NCBI GenBank assembly: GCA_963722585.1
Contig: CAVRNU010000046.1
Location: 119,022 to 183,021, forward strand
Reading direction: 5' to 3'
Length of the DNA: 64,000 nucleotides
DNA from: KBS-96 sp963722585
GTDB taxonomy: Bacteria; Acidobacteriota; Terriglobia; Bryobacterales; Bryobacteraceae
The position numbers and the translations under genes are program-made. Positions 35,745 to 44,679 of this stretch are shown here, piece after piece (positions within the stretch are counted from its first letter, which is position 1; each line of letters opens with the position of its first letter). The notes beneath the pieces were generated by a model that was not told the DNA's origin, did no database searches, and was given only the letters and a program-made list of their open reading frames with translations.

Positions 35745-37091
35745 ATGATCAACCTCCCCTCTGACTTCGCTCCGATCATCCTAGCATTTCAACCCATGAT
35801 GCTCAATCGCACCTGGCAGCGTGCCGTGGTTTTGATGGTGGGCGCTATTTTGGCGCCAGGCCGACGGACGGTGTGCGGTATTTTGCGCATCATGGGCTTA
35901 GGCCAGGAGAAGCAGTTTCAGAATTTTCATCGTGTTCTGAATCGCGCGGCGTGGGATCTGCGCCAAGGAAGCCGGATTTTGTTGGGTTTGCTCATAGATC
36001 AGTTCTCTCCTCAAGGTCCGCTGTTATTCGGTTTAGACGACACAGTGGAACGGCGTTGGGGTCCCAAGATTCGGGCCCGGGGAATTTATCGGGATCCAGT
36101 TCGCTCTTCGGAGAGTCATTTTGTCAAGGCGTCCGGCCTGCGCTGGCTTAGTCTTATGCTGCTGATCCGTATTGGGTGGGCGCAACGAGTCTGGGCACTT
36201 CCGGTTCTGACCAGTTTGGCGCCCTCGGAGCGCTACTACGAGAACGGAAACCGGAAGCCGAAGACACTGCTCCATTGGGCCCGGCAACAGTGTTTCCAAT
36301 TGCGACGGTGGTTGCCGCGGCGGAAGCTAACGTTGGTTGCCGATGGTGCGTTTGCCGCCTTGGATTTTCTGTATCAGTTGCGCCGAGTCAACATCGCTTG
36401 CATCACTCGACTCCGCCTCGATGCCCGTCTCTACCAACCCGCTCCGGCGCGTTCACCCGGTCGTGCGGGCCGACCCCGCATAATTGGAGCCCGTCTGCCT
36501 TCTCTTCAACAGCGTATGGCTGATTCCAAGACCCGTTGGAAGAAAGCGCTCCTCCGGAACTGGTGCGGCCGTGCTGGCAGAACCGTCGAGTTTTGCTCGG
36601 ACACAGCCATTTGGTATCACGGCGGGCTGCCGTCCTCCCAGATCCGCTGGGTGTTGATCCGTGACCCGCAACGACGATTCGATCCGCTGGCCCTGTTGTC
36701 CACCGACCTCACCGCCGCACCTCTGGATATCATCAAGGCCTATGTCTGCCGCTGGCAGGTGGAAGTCACCTTCGAGGAATCCCGAGCTCATCTCGGCCTG
36801 GAAACTCAGCGCCAATGGTCCGACAAAGCCATTGCTCGCAGCACTCCGCTGCTGCTTGCTATGTTCTCCCTCGTCACTCTGCTGGCTTCTCGTTTGAGAA
36901 AGCAAAACCAAGTCTTGCCTTTGCAAACCGCTTGGTATCAGAAATCCCTCCCCACCTTCTCCGACGCTTTGGCCGCAGTTCGCAAGCATCTCTGGAACGA
37001 TTCTTTCACCTCTCATTCCCCCTCAGAGATCAACCAATCGCCTTCGCAGCTTCTGCAACGATTCTCTGAAGCCCTTTGTTATGCCGCCTGA
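35745..37091 (+). CDS. Transposase, IS701-like DDE family
   Basis: This 448-residue transposase carries an RNase H-like DDE catalytic core. The first acidic residue is in LLFGLDDTVERRWG, the second in TLVADGAFAALDFLY, and the third in the region CRWQVEVTFEESRAHLGLET near the C-terminus. These spacings match the IS701 family, although related IS4-like groups share the layout. The gene has no internal stop and ends inside the right inverted repeat. ATG at 35745 begins MINLPSDFAP. No passenger genes are present. The downstream terminal repeat overlaps its final codons. Confidence 0.88.
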   Translation: MINLPSDFAPIILAFQPMMLNRTWQRAVVLMVGAILAPGRRTVCGILRIMGLGQEKQFQNFHRVLNRAAWDLRQGSRILLGLLIDQFSPQGPLLFGLDDTVERRWGPKIRARGIYRDPVRSSESHFVKASGLRWLSLMLLIRIGWAQRVWALPVLTSLAPSERYYENGNRKPKTLLHWARQQCFQLRRWLPRRKLTLVADGAFAALDFLYQLRRVNIACITRLRLDARLYQPAPARSPGRAGRPRIIGARLPSLQQRMADSKTRWKKALLRNWCGRAGRTVEFCSDTAIWYHGGLPSSQIRWVLIRDPQRRFDPLALLSTDLTAAPLDIIKAYVCRWQVEVTFEESRAHLGLETQRQWSDKAIARSTPLLLAMFSLVTLLASRLRKQNQVLPLQTAWYQKSLPTFSDALAAVRKHLWNDSFTSHSPSEINQSPSQLLQRFSEALCYAA

Positions 37092-37106
37092 TTGGACAAA
37101 GTCGAG
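37091..37106 (-). repeat. IS right terminal inverted repeat
   Basis: ATTGGACAAAGTCGAG is the inverse complement of the left end at 35677-35692. Its first base is the last base of the transposase stop codon. Confidence 0.85.
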
Positions 37107-37171
37107 CTCAGAGGACGCGAAAAATCGCGTTGTTCCCGAACGCAGCATGCCTCAACCGATAACAAACATAA

Positions 37172-37202
37172 CCGAGCCGCGACCGCCAGGGAGCGGTTTT
37201 GC
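37172..37202 (-). repeat. Right arm of the dispersed inverted repeat split by the IS
   Basis: CCGAGCCGCGACCGCCAGGG begins a 31-nt arm whose complement closely matches 35618-35648. The same CTCCCTGGCGGTCGCGG core occurs at 63898-63914, and a variant at 47641. Confidence 0.6.
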
Positions 37203-37251
37203 GATCTTTCCACAGCCCGTCAGCCAGCGGTCCTATGCAGAACTTCTCTAC

Positions 37252-38835
37252 TTAGCGGGAAGGGTTCGACGACGACCTTTCCTGTTTGATGAAAAAGAAG
37301 ACAAAAGCGGGGCTTCCATGACTATCGCGAATCAGCGTCGGCGGGGTCTTTACCAGACCGAGTGAGCGCATACGTTCTTCGAGGTAAGTTTGCGCCGGTC
37401 TGAAGATCGATCGTTCTTCGACATGAGAAACGATACCGCAGCCTGGAGCCTTGCAGTTCAGGAATCGGTCTTGATCGAAGCGTCCATTGGATAATTCAAA
37501 GCTCTCGTCAAGGACGGACACTCGATCCGCGGTTCTAACCGCGACGACATTAGCGATGCCCCAATCGGCGGCCAATACCCGCTTCACTCCGGTCCTAATG
37601 AGCATGTTCGATAGCGGTGCATCGGCATCCGTCCAGGGGATCGTATGGCTGTACGCCGAGAGGTTTTCCTTCGTCGCTTTCATGGCTGCGAGTCCTCTGA
37701 CACAGACGGTCGCTGCAATGACCAGAACGGCTGGCTTGATGAAGCGGATGCGCGCCTGAGCAAAGGTCGCGAAGCTGAGAGCGAGCGCATAATACAGAAA
37801 AGGCCAGATCAGAACAAGGTGGTGCATCGAGCCGCCCGCGTTGACCGTGATTGCTTGCTGAAACCAGGCGATGCACGCTGACAATATGAAAAATAACAAC
37901 CACTTCCGCTGAGATTCTGTCGAGAAGATCGCACCGAGAGGCAAAGCGATCAGCATCGTGTAGAAACGCCAGGAAGATGCCGACGCCATGCGCTGCGTTC
38001 CCTGCATAGGTTGAAAGCTTGGATCGCACCATTCAGTTTCGGCCTTGATTCCATCGAGCGCGTCGGCCAGATACTTCCCTTTTGCCGCCATATCGCGCAA
38101 GGTGAATTTCGTGTTCTCGGCGAAAGTCGAGCCGTCCGTTACGAGATTGAAATAGATAAGCGGACAGGCTCCCAGGGCAACGCCGAGCGCCGCCAGGCCG
38201 GCCGGTTTCGGACGGCACGCGCGCAACGCCGCTCGCCCGTTTACAACCGCGACGGCAATCGACATCGCAGAGAGATTCCAGATAAATAGCGCCTTATCCC
38301 AGAGAGCAAGACCGAATACCACGCCGCCTAAGAGCAGCAGCCAGTTCTTTCCGGCGCGCCACCACTCGGCAATCAGAAACAATCCCCCGGCCAGCAGCAG
38401 ATTCTGGAGCACAACGGGGCCCCAATCGAACACTGCGGTAAATATAAACGTGATATCGGTAGCAAGCAGCCACAGGACGAGGAGGCCCGCCACTTTGCCT
38501 GCGATCCGCCATACAAAGAAACTGCCGATCAGGATGGTCCCCATCGCGAGCAGAAGCGAGGGGACTCGCAGCGGCCACTCGCTCATACCCATCAAATGAA
38601 AGATTGGCACGTAGAGCCAGCTCTTCGGCGCTCCCAGGTACGGCATCAACATTAGGGGCATGGTGTGCCCGAATAGGGAACCCCACGACGGGGCGGCGCG
38701 GGGATGCCAAAGATCGTACACGAACATTACTTCGTCGCTCTGGAATCCGGCTTTGCTCATGAGGCTCAGGCCCACGCCGAGGAACAGAAGCAGAACTGGA
38801 AGTGAGATCGCCAGGCCGAAGTAGGCTCTGCGCAT
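37252..38835 (-). CDS. Membrane glycosyltransferase, GT39/ArnT-like
   Basis: This 527-residue protein has about ten membrane helices and an acidic pair in the first periplasmic loop (FQSDEVMFVYDLWHP, about residues 32-46). That is the pattern of dolichyl-phosphate-mannose/ArnT-type glycosyltransferases that use lipid-linked sugars. The C-terminal 140 residues form a soluble domain. The sugar and acceptor are unknown. The start at 38835 is 3 nt after the stop of a small membrane protein gene, so the two are probably one operon. The product is likely in the inner membrane. Confidence 0.7.
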   Translation of the reverse strand: MRRAYFGLAISLPVLLLFLGVGLSLMSKAGFQSDEVMFVYDLWHPRAAPSWGSLFGHTMPLMLMPYLGAPKSWLYVPIFHLMGMSEWPLRVPSLLLAMGTILIGSFFVWRIAGKVAGLLVLWLLATDITFIFTAVFDWGPVVLQNLLLAGGLFLIAEWWRAGKNWLLLLGGVVFGLALWDKALFIWNLSAMSIAVAVVNGRAALRACRPKPAGLAALGVALGACPLIYFNLVTDGSTFAENTKFTLRDMAAKGKYLADALDGIKAETEWCDPSFQPMQGTQRMASASSWRFYTMLIALPLGAIFSTESQRKWLLFFILSACIAWFQQAITVNAGGSMHHLVLIWPFLYYALALSFATFAQARIRFIKPAVLVIAATVCVRGLAAMKATKENLSAYSHTIPWTDADAPLSNMLIRTGVKRVLAADWGIANVVAVRTADRVSVLDESFELSNGRFDQDRFLNCKAPGCGIVSHVEERSIFRPAQTYLEERMRSLGLVKTPPTLIRDSHGSPAFVFFFIKQERSSSNPSR

Positions 38836-38838
38836 TTC

Positions 38839-39267
38839 CTAGGCGGGGACAACCGGCGAGCCCGGCGGCCCTGGTGAGGCCGCCTCGAGTAACCGGCGAG
38901 CTTCTTCGTTGAAAAGCACCCACAGGCCATAGACACCCAGCGCCGTCCCAATAGGAAAAGTGAACAGATGAAGTATGGAGACAACAATCATCAGGATGCG
39001 AGACCAGCTTTTCATCTTCAGCAGGCCGATTCCGCCAATGAACGCCGGAAGAGACACGCAGCAAATGAGAAGAACTATGCCCACCCCAATGAGCGCCATG
39101 AACGGCGCGGCAAGTAAACTGTCGTTGCTGTCCGGCCATCCGACACCGACCACGCCAAAGAAAGCCGCCAGACCGCCGAACGCCAACAGCACCACCAAAC
39201 CTAGCGCAATGCTCGCCGAACTCCAGACCAGATTCAGAATCCCCAACAGCTTGATGTGATCTCTCAT
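38839..39267 (-). CDS. Small integral membrane protein
   Basis: This 142-residue protein has about four hydrophobic helices (LGILNLVWSSASIALGLVVL, FMALIGVGIVLLICC, GIGLLKMKSWSRIL and HLFTFPIGTALGVYGLWVL). It resembles the DUF4064-like group of small membrane proteins of unknown function. The charged C-terminus is Pro-rich. It precedes the GT39-like gene on the same strand by 3 nt, so co-expression is likely, but no shared reaction is known. Confidence 0.6.
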   Translation of the reverse strand: MRDHIKLLGILNLVWSSASIALGLVVLLAFGGLAAFFGVVGVGWPDSNDSLLAAPFMALIGVGIVLLICCVSLPAFIGGIGLLKMKSWSRILMIVVSILHLFTFPIGTALGVYGLWVLFNEEARRLLEAASPGPPGSPVVPA

Positions 39268-39320
39268 CGAAGGATGTCAACCTTCAATCAAGCTTACCCG
39301 ACGCCATGAGAGATTGGTGG

Positions 39321-39340
39321 CGCAGGCGCTTTCGCCTGCG
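39321..39340. repeat. Perfect 8-bp hairpin after the GNAT gene
   Basis: CGCAGGCG and CGCCTGCG flank a CTTT loop just downstream of the GNAT stop. It is a stable stem without a T-run, so it may be a processing or REP-like element. Confidence 0.4.
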
Positions 39341-39348
39341 TTCCGTTT

Positions 39349-39864
39349 TCACTCGCTACTGCAAAGCCGCAGGACCATCCACTGCTCGTCGAGGTATTCC
39401 TCTCCTATCTTCAGCGACTCACGCTCGAGCGCGAAGCTCTCGAAGCCAACAGAGCGGTACAACCGTTCTGCTGTATCTTGAGTCGAGGTAACGGAGATGT
39501 TGATCTGACGGACATCCACGTGCGCCTTGATGCGATCGAGGGCCGCCTGGAGCAAAGCTTTCCCTACGCCTCGCCCGCGATTCGAAGGCGTGACATACAC
39601 GCCCCAGATGAAGCCTTTGTGCCTGGTTTTCAAACACGTTTCGCGATAGAAGCCCACTGTGCCAATCAACTGTTCGTTATCGAAAGCTCCTGCGACGAAG
39701 TTTCCGTTTTCGACCCGCCGGATACGCTCCGCCGTCTGTTCCACAGTTGAGCGGCGATGCTCTTCGGCGGAAGACGAGAAGGCGCGCGGGTCGGTTTCAA
39801 GCGCTTCCAATCTGAAGCTCCAAAATAGTTGTGCATCGGCTTCGGTCAACAGCCGTATCTGCAT
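39349..39864 (-). CDS. GNAT-family N-acetyltransferase
   Basis: This 171-residue protein is an acetyl-CoA-dependent acetyltransferase. The acetyl-CoA pyrophosphate loop is RGRGVGKALLQAAL (about 102-115), preceded by GVYVTPSNRG, and the C-terminal part has YRSVGFESFALE. Substrates in this family range from antibiotics to ribosomal proteins and metabolites and cannot be assigned here. It is close to the phosphoesterase gene, which ends 40 nt upstream, but with no evident functional link. Confidence 0.87.
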   Translation of the reverse strand: MQIRLLTEADAQLFWSFRLEALETDPRAFSSSAEEHRRSTVEQTAERIRRVENGNFVAGAFDNEQLIGTVGFYRETCLKTRHKGFIWGVYVTPSNRGRGVGKALLQAALDRIKAHVDVRQINISVTSTQDTAERLYRSVGFESFALERESLKIGEEYLDEQWMVLRLCSSE

Positions 39865-39904
39865 CTGAATTGCAAGTGTAACAAGAGAAGCGGAGCAAAG
39901 CCTG

Positions 39905-42397
39905 CTACCGTGACGAAAACGCGCTTCGGACCGGCGGCGGCGGGTCCGTATGCTTAAGCGCGCGCCAAAGAATTGTGTTCAACGTATTGTCATCCACTTC
40001 ATCGGCTTCCGAGAAATCCAGTTTCGCCGATTCCGCCGCCCCTGTTCCGCGCCCCGGATTGCGCGTCGTCAGCGAAATGCGCGGATCTTCCGCCTTGTAC
40101 GGCGCACCGTCCGGCTTCAGCGCGAAACTTCCAAACATGGTGACGGATGCCGCGTCGAATTGCGTCATCGGATGCAGACCCAGGATGCCCTCGATCGTTC
40201 GCAGCATTCCCGTCTGGTTGTACATCGTCGAATCGACTACGCCACGCCGCGTATACGGCGAGACGATTAAGGCCGGAGCGCGATGAGAATCGACGTGATC
40301 GGGGCCATTTTGAGAATCGTCTTCCATGACGAAAATCGCTGTGGACGGCCAGAATTTGCTTTGCGATACTCCCTCAATCAGCTTTCCAAGCGCGTAGTCG
40401 TTGTCGGCGACCGCCGATAATGGAGCTATTTTTCCGCCCGCCAGTCCGGAAGTATGATTGTTTCCCAGACGGACAATCGAAAGTTGCGGAGCGTCGCCCT
40501 TCTCTTCGAAACCTTTCCATTCCCGCAGAAATTCCGAGGCGCGGTCCACGTCCGGGTAGTTGAGATCGAAACCGCGGTAATTCATGTCCGTGTAGGGCGC
40601 GAGCGCTGGATCTCTAGCCTCCTTCACTTCCCGGCCATTCTGAACCTGGCCTAATGGTAAATTCGTAACCCACTCTCCATACGACCGGACAGAAACACCA
40701 GCCGATAACGCATTCGTCCAGATATAGCCGGCGGGAGGCAGGTTGGCAGGTTCACCGCCCTCATAATCGTACGTATTGCGGCGCTTCGCATAGCTATTGG
40801 GCCACATCTTCACCGTGAAATCAGGAGCAATTGCCGCCGACGCCCAATTATGTCCTTCCGCGCTGACATCGGCATTTTCATAGAAATTATCGTAAAGTAC
40901 ATATTCGCTTGCTAACTTATGTTGATTCGGGGTTATGTTCTCGCCAAACAGGTTCAGCGACTTATCGCCGTTTCCCTTGGGCATATCGCCAAAAACCTGA
41001 TCGTAAGTCCGATTCTCCTTGATGATATAAATGACATGCTGGATAGGAGAAGGATGGTCCGAACTCTTGACAAATGCGTCTATATTGCCTCCGCGGAATT
41101 TCTCTCGCAATTCATCGGACTTATAGGGCGATCCCGAGTAGACAGTCTCCGAGTAACTTCTGAGGCTTTGATCGTCGAATTGAGGAACGAACTGAACGGT
41201 CCCACGCTGGATGTGCCCAACATATTGGATAGATGCCGACCCGTGATAGGCTTGCTCCGGGCGCAGAGTCGGGTTGGGCCCTTTCGGGTTCGCGTAACTC
41301 CCCCGCCCCTTCCCGTTCAAGATAGCCAGCGTTCCGCCGGCAGTGGGCATTGCCGCGGTTGGATACCACCCCGTCGGGATAAACCCCAACACACGCGATG
41401 GCGCTTCCGAAATATCTACAACAGCAACCGCGTTAGCGTCCGAACAAACGATAAACAGCCGCCTCCCTTCGTTATCCATGGCGAGAGCGGAGGGGGTCAT
41501 ACCTAGAGGCTGAAGTGGTGTGATCGCTGTGTTAATCGCTTCCAGGCGCCTGAATTCGCCGTCGGAAGTTACGCCGTAGGAATAAGCGCTGTTCGTGTTC
41601 GCCGCTGTCACGAACAGGCGAGCGGCATATTGGGGCTGGTTCGAATCTTCAGTGGGCGCGGGCTTGTTCAACCAGATCATATCGGTGGGATGTGGACCCA
41701 CGCGGATGGTTCCGGTTTGATTCCCGCTAAGCGCATCGTAGCGGTAGACTGCGGCATCCGCCCAGCTTGAAACGAGCAGCGATTGACGATCGGGTGTCGT
41801 CAGTATTCGGTAAGGACGGCGCCCACACTTCCAGCGATCAATCAGGCGCCCCGACTGCAGATTGATAACCGCAATCTGGTTTTCGAATAGGTCCGCCGCG
41901 TAAAGTAAGTGTCCGTCGCGCGAGACGGCGACATCGCCGATGAAGCTGTGACCGGGATGTCCGGGATCGCTTACGGCGATGAATTGCCTGCCCATTGACA
42001 GCTCGCCCGTTTGCGAATCGAAATGGAGCTCGTACACGCTGGCCTTCGAGCCCCCGCCCACGTAGACATTCTTTTCGTCCGGGCCGAATGAAAGCCCAAG
42101 CCATGCGTCGGGAAGAGGAGTCCGGTGTAATTCCTGCTGCCGGACGGTATCGATGACGCTGATCGATGGAGGATTGTACCCGCCATCTAGCACAAGCAGA
42201 TACTTTCCGTTGGCGGAGAGCGCGCATCGCATGGGGAATGTATCGACATCGACCTGCTTGCCCGCAGGGTGGATAACCCACCCGCTGTCCAGAAGAAACC
42301 CGCCGTCTGGCAACGGTCCGACGCGGACAACCGCATTCGGCTGCGAGATCAGGTAGACGGAAGAAAGGATGATTGCGATGGCAAGGCCGAGTCTCAC
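39905..42397 (-). CDS. Exported YVTN-type beta-propeller / alkaline-phosphatase-superfamily phosphoesterase
   Basis: This 830-residue protein has a signal peptide (LGLAIAIILSSVYLISQ), a seven-bladed beta-propeller of YVTN/YncE type (about 40-390), and a C-terminal phosphoesterase domain of the phospholipase C/alkaline phosphatase superfamily. The propeller has repeated DRQSLLVSSWADAAV and LFIVCSDANAVAVVDIS blades. The phosphoesterase starts HVIYIIKENRTYDQVFGDMP and includes SAEGHNWASAAIAPD and VMEDDSQNGPDHVDSHRAP, with metal-type Asp and His residues. The mature protein should be periplasmic or secreted. The propeller probably positions the substrate. Substrate and role are unknown. Confidence 0.82.
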   Translation of the reverse strand: MRLGLAIAIILSSVYLISQPNAVVRVGPLPDGGFLLDSGWVIHPAGKQVDVDTFPMRCALSANGKYLLVLDGGYNPPSISVIDTVRQQELHRTPLPDAWLGLSFGPDEKNVYVGGGSKASVYELHFDSQTGELSMGRQFIAVSDPGHPGHSFIGDVAVSRDGHLLYAADLFENQIAVINLQSGRLIDRWKCGRRPYRILTTPDRQSLLVSSWADAAVYRYDALSGNQTGTIRVGPHPTDMIWLNKPAPTEDSNQPQYAARLFVTAANTNSAYSYGVTSDGEFRRLEAINTAITPLQPLGMTPSALAMDNEGRRLFIVCSDANAVAVVDISEAPSRVLGFIPTGWYPTAAMPTAGGTLAILNGKGRGSYANPKGPNPTLRPEQAYHGSASIQYVGHIQRGTVQFVPQFDDQSLRSYSETVYSGSPYKSDELREKFRGGNIDAFVKSSDHPSPIQHVIYIIKENRTYDQVFGDMPKGNGDKSLNLFGENITPNQHKLASEYVLYDNFYENADVSAEGHNWASAAIAPDFTVKMWPNSYAKRRNTYDYEGGEPANLPPAGYIWTNALSAGVSVRSYGEWVTNLPLGQVQNGREVKEARDPALAPYTDMNYRGFDLNYPDVDRASEFLREWKGFEEKGDAPQLSIVRLGNNHTSGLAGGKIAPLSAVADNDYALGKLIEGVSQSKFWPSTAIFVMEDDSQNGPDHVDSHRAPALIVSPYTRRGVVDSTMYNQTGMLRTIEGILGLHPMTQFDAASVTMFGSFALKPDGAPYKAEDPRISLTTRNPGRGTGAAESAKLDFSEADEVDDNTLNTILWRALKHTDPPPPVRSAFSSR

Positions 42398-42481
42398 GTG
42401 ATTTCCTTGTGGTTAGAAGTTTTGCGCGGCACGCTGAAAGCAGCCATCATAACCCGCCAAGGTGAATGTTTGATTTCGCGA

Positions 42482-43531
42482 TCAGCCGCCAATGGAATAC
42501 ATGGGACGTCGCGGAGCCACAAAAGCGGAACTGTTGATTTGATGACCAGCCCATTTTTGCCACACCGTCGACCGGATCGCCGATTCCAGTTCGGAATGTT
42601 TTCCAGGCTTGAGCAGCGCTGTCACATCGGTTTCTTCACGAGCAAATAGACAATAGCGGAGCTTGCCGTCCGCCGTCAGCCGCAGGCGATTACAATTCAG
42701 GCAAAACGGCCGGCTGACCGACGCGATAATGCCCACTCGTCCACGGCCGTCGGAAAACTCATACTCGGTGGCTGGGGCGCGCGGATCCGCGTCAGGCACC
42801 GCACTAAGCGGGCCAAATGCCGACGACAACATCTCCAGAATCTCGTCCGCGAGCAGCACTTTCTTCCGCGACCATAAATGCTGCGCGTCGAGCGGCATGA
42901 ACTCTATATAGCGAACCTCCAGGTTCCGCTCGCGCGCGAAACGCGCCAGTGGAACAATATCCAGTTCGCTCAGATCCCGAATCGCAACCGCGTTCAGCTT
43001 AATCGAGTGGAAACCGATACTGATCGCTTCCTCGATGCCGGCAATGACGCGATCAAGATCGTCGCGTCGCGAAATCTCTCTGAAGCGGCCGCGATCGAGC
43101 GTATCCAAATGGATATTCAGCCTCCGCAGCCCGGCGTCATACAGAGGGCGCGCAAACCGTGAAAGCAGGACTGCATTCGTGGTCAGGGCCAGATCGTCGA
43201 GGCCGCATTCGCACAGGCGCGCGATGAGTTCGGGAAGATTCGGCCGCAGCAGCGGCTCGCCTCCCGTCAATCTGACTTTTCGAATGCCCAACTCTTGCGC
43301 GGCCCGAACGAAACGAATAATCTGATCGAATGTCAGTAATCGCTTCAACGGAGCAAAATCGCTTGCATCTTCCGGCATGCAATAAAAACATCGAATATTG
43401 CAGCGGTCGGTAACGCTAATGCGCAAACTGTTGTGAATTCGCCCGTAAGTGTCAACTAGCGCGCCACTTGCCGGCGCCGGTGTTGGCGCTACAGGGGGAA
43501 CCAATTGAATAAGGTCAGGCACCTGAAGCAT
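42482..43531 (-). CDS. moaA: GTP 3',8-cyclase (molybdenum cofactor biosynthesis protein A)
   Basis: MoaA is the radical-SAM enzyme that rearranges GTP to the cyclic dehydro-GTP precursor of molybdopterin with two [4Fe-4S] clusters. The N-terminal cluster motif is CNIRCFYCMPE, with VRLTGGEPLLRPNL following for SAM. The C-terminal cluster cysteines are in PFCLNCNRLRLTADGKLRYC. The end MYSIGG is the expected GG tail that enters the active site. Length 349 is typical. It starts 4 nt after the nadA stop, so the two Fe-S enzymes share a transcript. No other moa or mog genes are here. Confidence 0.94.
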   Translation of the reverse strand: MLQVPDLIQLVPPVAPTPAPASGALVDTYGRIHNSLRISVTDRCNIRCFYCMPEDASDFAPLKRLLTFDQIIRFVRAAQELGIRKVRLTGGEPLLRPNLPELIARLCECGLDDLALTTNAVLLSRFARPLYDAGLRRLNIHLDTLDRGRFREISRRDDLDRVIAGIEEAISIGFHSIKLNAVAIRDLSELDIVPLARFARERNLEVRYIEFMPLDAQHLWSRKKVLLADEILEMLSSAFGPLSAVPDADPRAPATEYEFSDGRGRVGIIASVSRPFCLNCNRLRLTADGKLRYCLFAREETDVTALLKPGKHSELESAIRSTVWQKWAGHQINSSAFVAPRRPMYSIGG

Positions 43532-43535
43532 GGCC

Positions 43536-44465
43536 TTATCTCACCGCCAGCATACGCTCAAGCGGCGCTAAGGCGCGTTCCATCAGGTCCTGCGCCAGCT
43601 CGACGCGCGGCTCAAGGTTCTCGAGGCAGGCGAGCAGTTTTTCAAGCGTGTTTCTCCGCATGTACGGACATTCACTGCAATTACAGTTCTCGTTCGCTAC
43701 GAAGTAGAACTTTTTGTGCGGCGCGAGCTTATGCAGAGAGTGCGATACGCCGCTTTCCGTCATGACAATGAATTCTTCCGCGCTCTGGCTCGTACACCAA
43801 TTAATGATTGCGGTGGTCGAGCCGATGAAATCCGCCATTTGAAGCACATCCTCCGGGCATTCCGGATGGGCAGCCACCAGCGCATGAGGATGCTCACTTC
43901 GAGCCGCAACAAGGCGCCGCGCCGGAAACGTGGCATGCACGATACAAGCTCCCTGCCAGATTTTCATGTTCTCGCGGCCGGTTTGCTTCTTTACGTAATT
44001 TCCCAGGTTGATGTCGGGAAGAAAGAGAATCGGCTTATCCGCAGGTATCGAGTTGACTACGGCCACTGCGTTGCGCGATGTACACAGAATGTCGCTCTCC
44101 GCCTTAACTTCCACGGAAGTGTTGATATAGCTGACGATAACGTGATCCGGATGGCGCCTCTTGAATTCCCGAACCTGTTCAACCGGGCAGCTATCCACGA
44201 GACTGCAGCCCGCCTCGGCGTCGGGTATGACGACAATCTTCGAAGGATTTAGCACCTTCGCCGTCTCCGCCATGAAATACACGCCGCAGAACGCGATAAC
44301 ATCTCCATCGAACTGTTTGGCCCTCCGCGAGAGCTCGAGGCTGTCCCCAATCGCATCAGCCAATTCCTGGATCTCCGAATCCTGGTAATGATGTGCAAGG
44401 ATTATCGCCTTGCGCTGCTGCTTCAGTTCAAGAATCTCTTCCGTAATTGTAGGGATGCTCAGCAT
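43536..44465 (-). CDS. nadA: Quinolinate synthase A
   Basis: NadA condenses iminoaspartate with dihydroxyacetone phosphate to make quinolinate in NAD synthesis, using a [4Fe-4S] cluster. The protein reads LAHHYQDSEIQELADAIGDS near the start, CGVYFMAETAKVLNPSK with the first ligand cysteine, and CNCSECPYMRRNTLEK with the last ligand near the end. The start at 44465 (MLSIPT) gives 309 residues, a usual size. A TTG at 44498 is open but not needed. It is followed at 4 nt by moaA. Two stem-loops lie in the 214-nt leader (see 44580-44645); no nadB or nadC is nearby. Confidence 0.94.
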   Translation of the reverse strand: MLSIPTITEEILELKQQRKAIILAHHYQDSEIQELADAIGDSLELSRRAKQFDGDVIAFCGVYFMAETAKVLNPSKIVVIPDAEAGCSLVDSCPVEQVREFKRRHPDHVIVSYINTSVEVKAESDILCTSRNAVAVVNSIPADKPILFLPDINLGNYVKKQTGRENMKIWQGACIVHATFPARRLVAARSEHPHALVAAHPECPEDVLQMADFIGSTTAIINWCTSQSAEEFIVMTESGVSHSLHKLAPHKKFYFVANENCNCSECPYMRRNTLEKLLACLENLEPRVELAQDLMERALAPLERMLAVR

Positions 44466-44579
44466 AGCCGGAGGGGAGCGGTACTTAAATTTTAGCAATC
44501 CTGGAAACTGGGGCAGGACTCTTCCGGCGAATAAAAATTGCGAAACTTTGAAATCTTCGTGTAGTCTTAGAGGTATATA

Positions 44580-44645
44580 GTGCAGGCAACCTCCGAGTCT
44601 GCACCCACCCGGGGAGCCGGCCGCGCGAGAGACGGTCTGGCTCCC
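44580..44645. ncRNA. Two-hairpin element between the aminotransferase and nadA (candidate structured RNA)
   Basis: Stem-loop 1 (44580-44604) is GTGCAG/CTGCAC with a 13-nt loop that contains CCTCC on the plus strand. Stem-loop 2 (44612-44645) is GGGAGCC/GGCTCCC with a further weak stem inside. Read on the minus strand these would sit in the nadA leader, about 115 nt before the start, and could be a regulatory structure. Read on the plus strand, a TATATAG stands just before the first stem, and the CCTCC loop would be an anti-Shine-Dalgarno sequence typical of small RNAs. I cannot choose a strand. The NAD+-I riboswitch class known from Acidobacteriota nadA leaders was considered but not matched. 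Confidence 0.3.
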
Positions 44646-44679
44646 AAAAATTTTGTACTAAATTACACAGTTCATGAAA

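Larger units (their letters stand above)
35672..37111 (+). mobile_element. Complete insertion sequence, IS701-like
   Basis: The element carries one transposase gene (35745-37091) between perfect 16-nt terminal inverted repeats, CTCGACTTTGTCCAAT at 35677-35692 and its complement at 37091-37106. It is flanked by CTCAG on both sides (35672-35676 and 37107-37111), a likely 5-nt target duplication. Because AGCT sits at the edge, a longer 18-nt inverted repeat without this duplication is an alternative reading. The inverted repeat starts in the last transposase codons. All parts appear intact, so the insertion is probably recent. Confidence 0.85.

Noticed and set aside
38294..39280. 328-residue minus-strand frame across the GT39-like and small membrane protein genes
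   Set aside because: It spans two better supported genes in another frame and is Arg/Ser-rich low-complexity sequence.
44466..44679. NAD+-I riboswitch before nadA
   Set aside because: The class is known in this phylum, but I could not match its conserved loop words as I remember them, so I report only an unassigned structured element.
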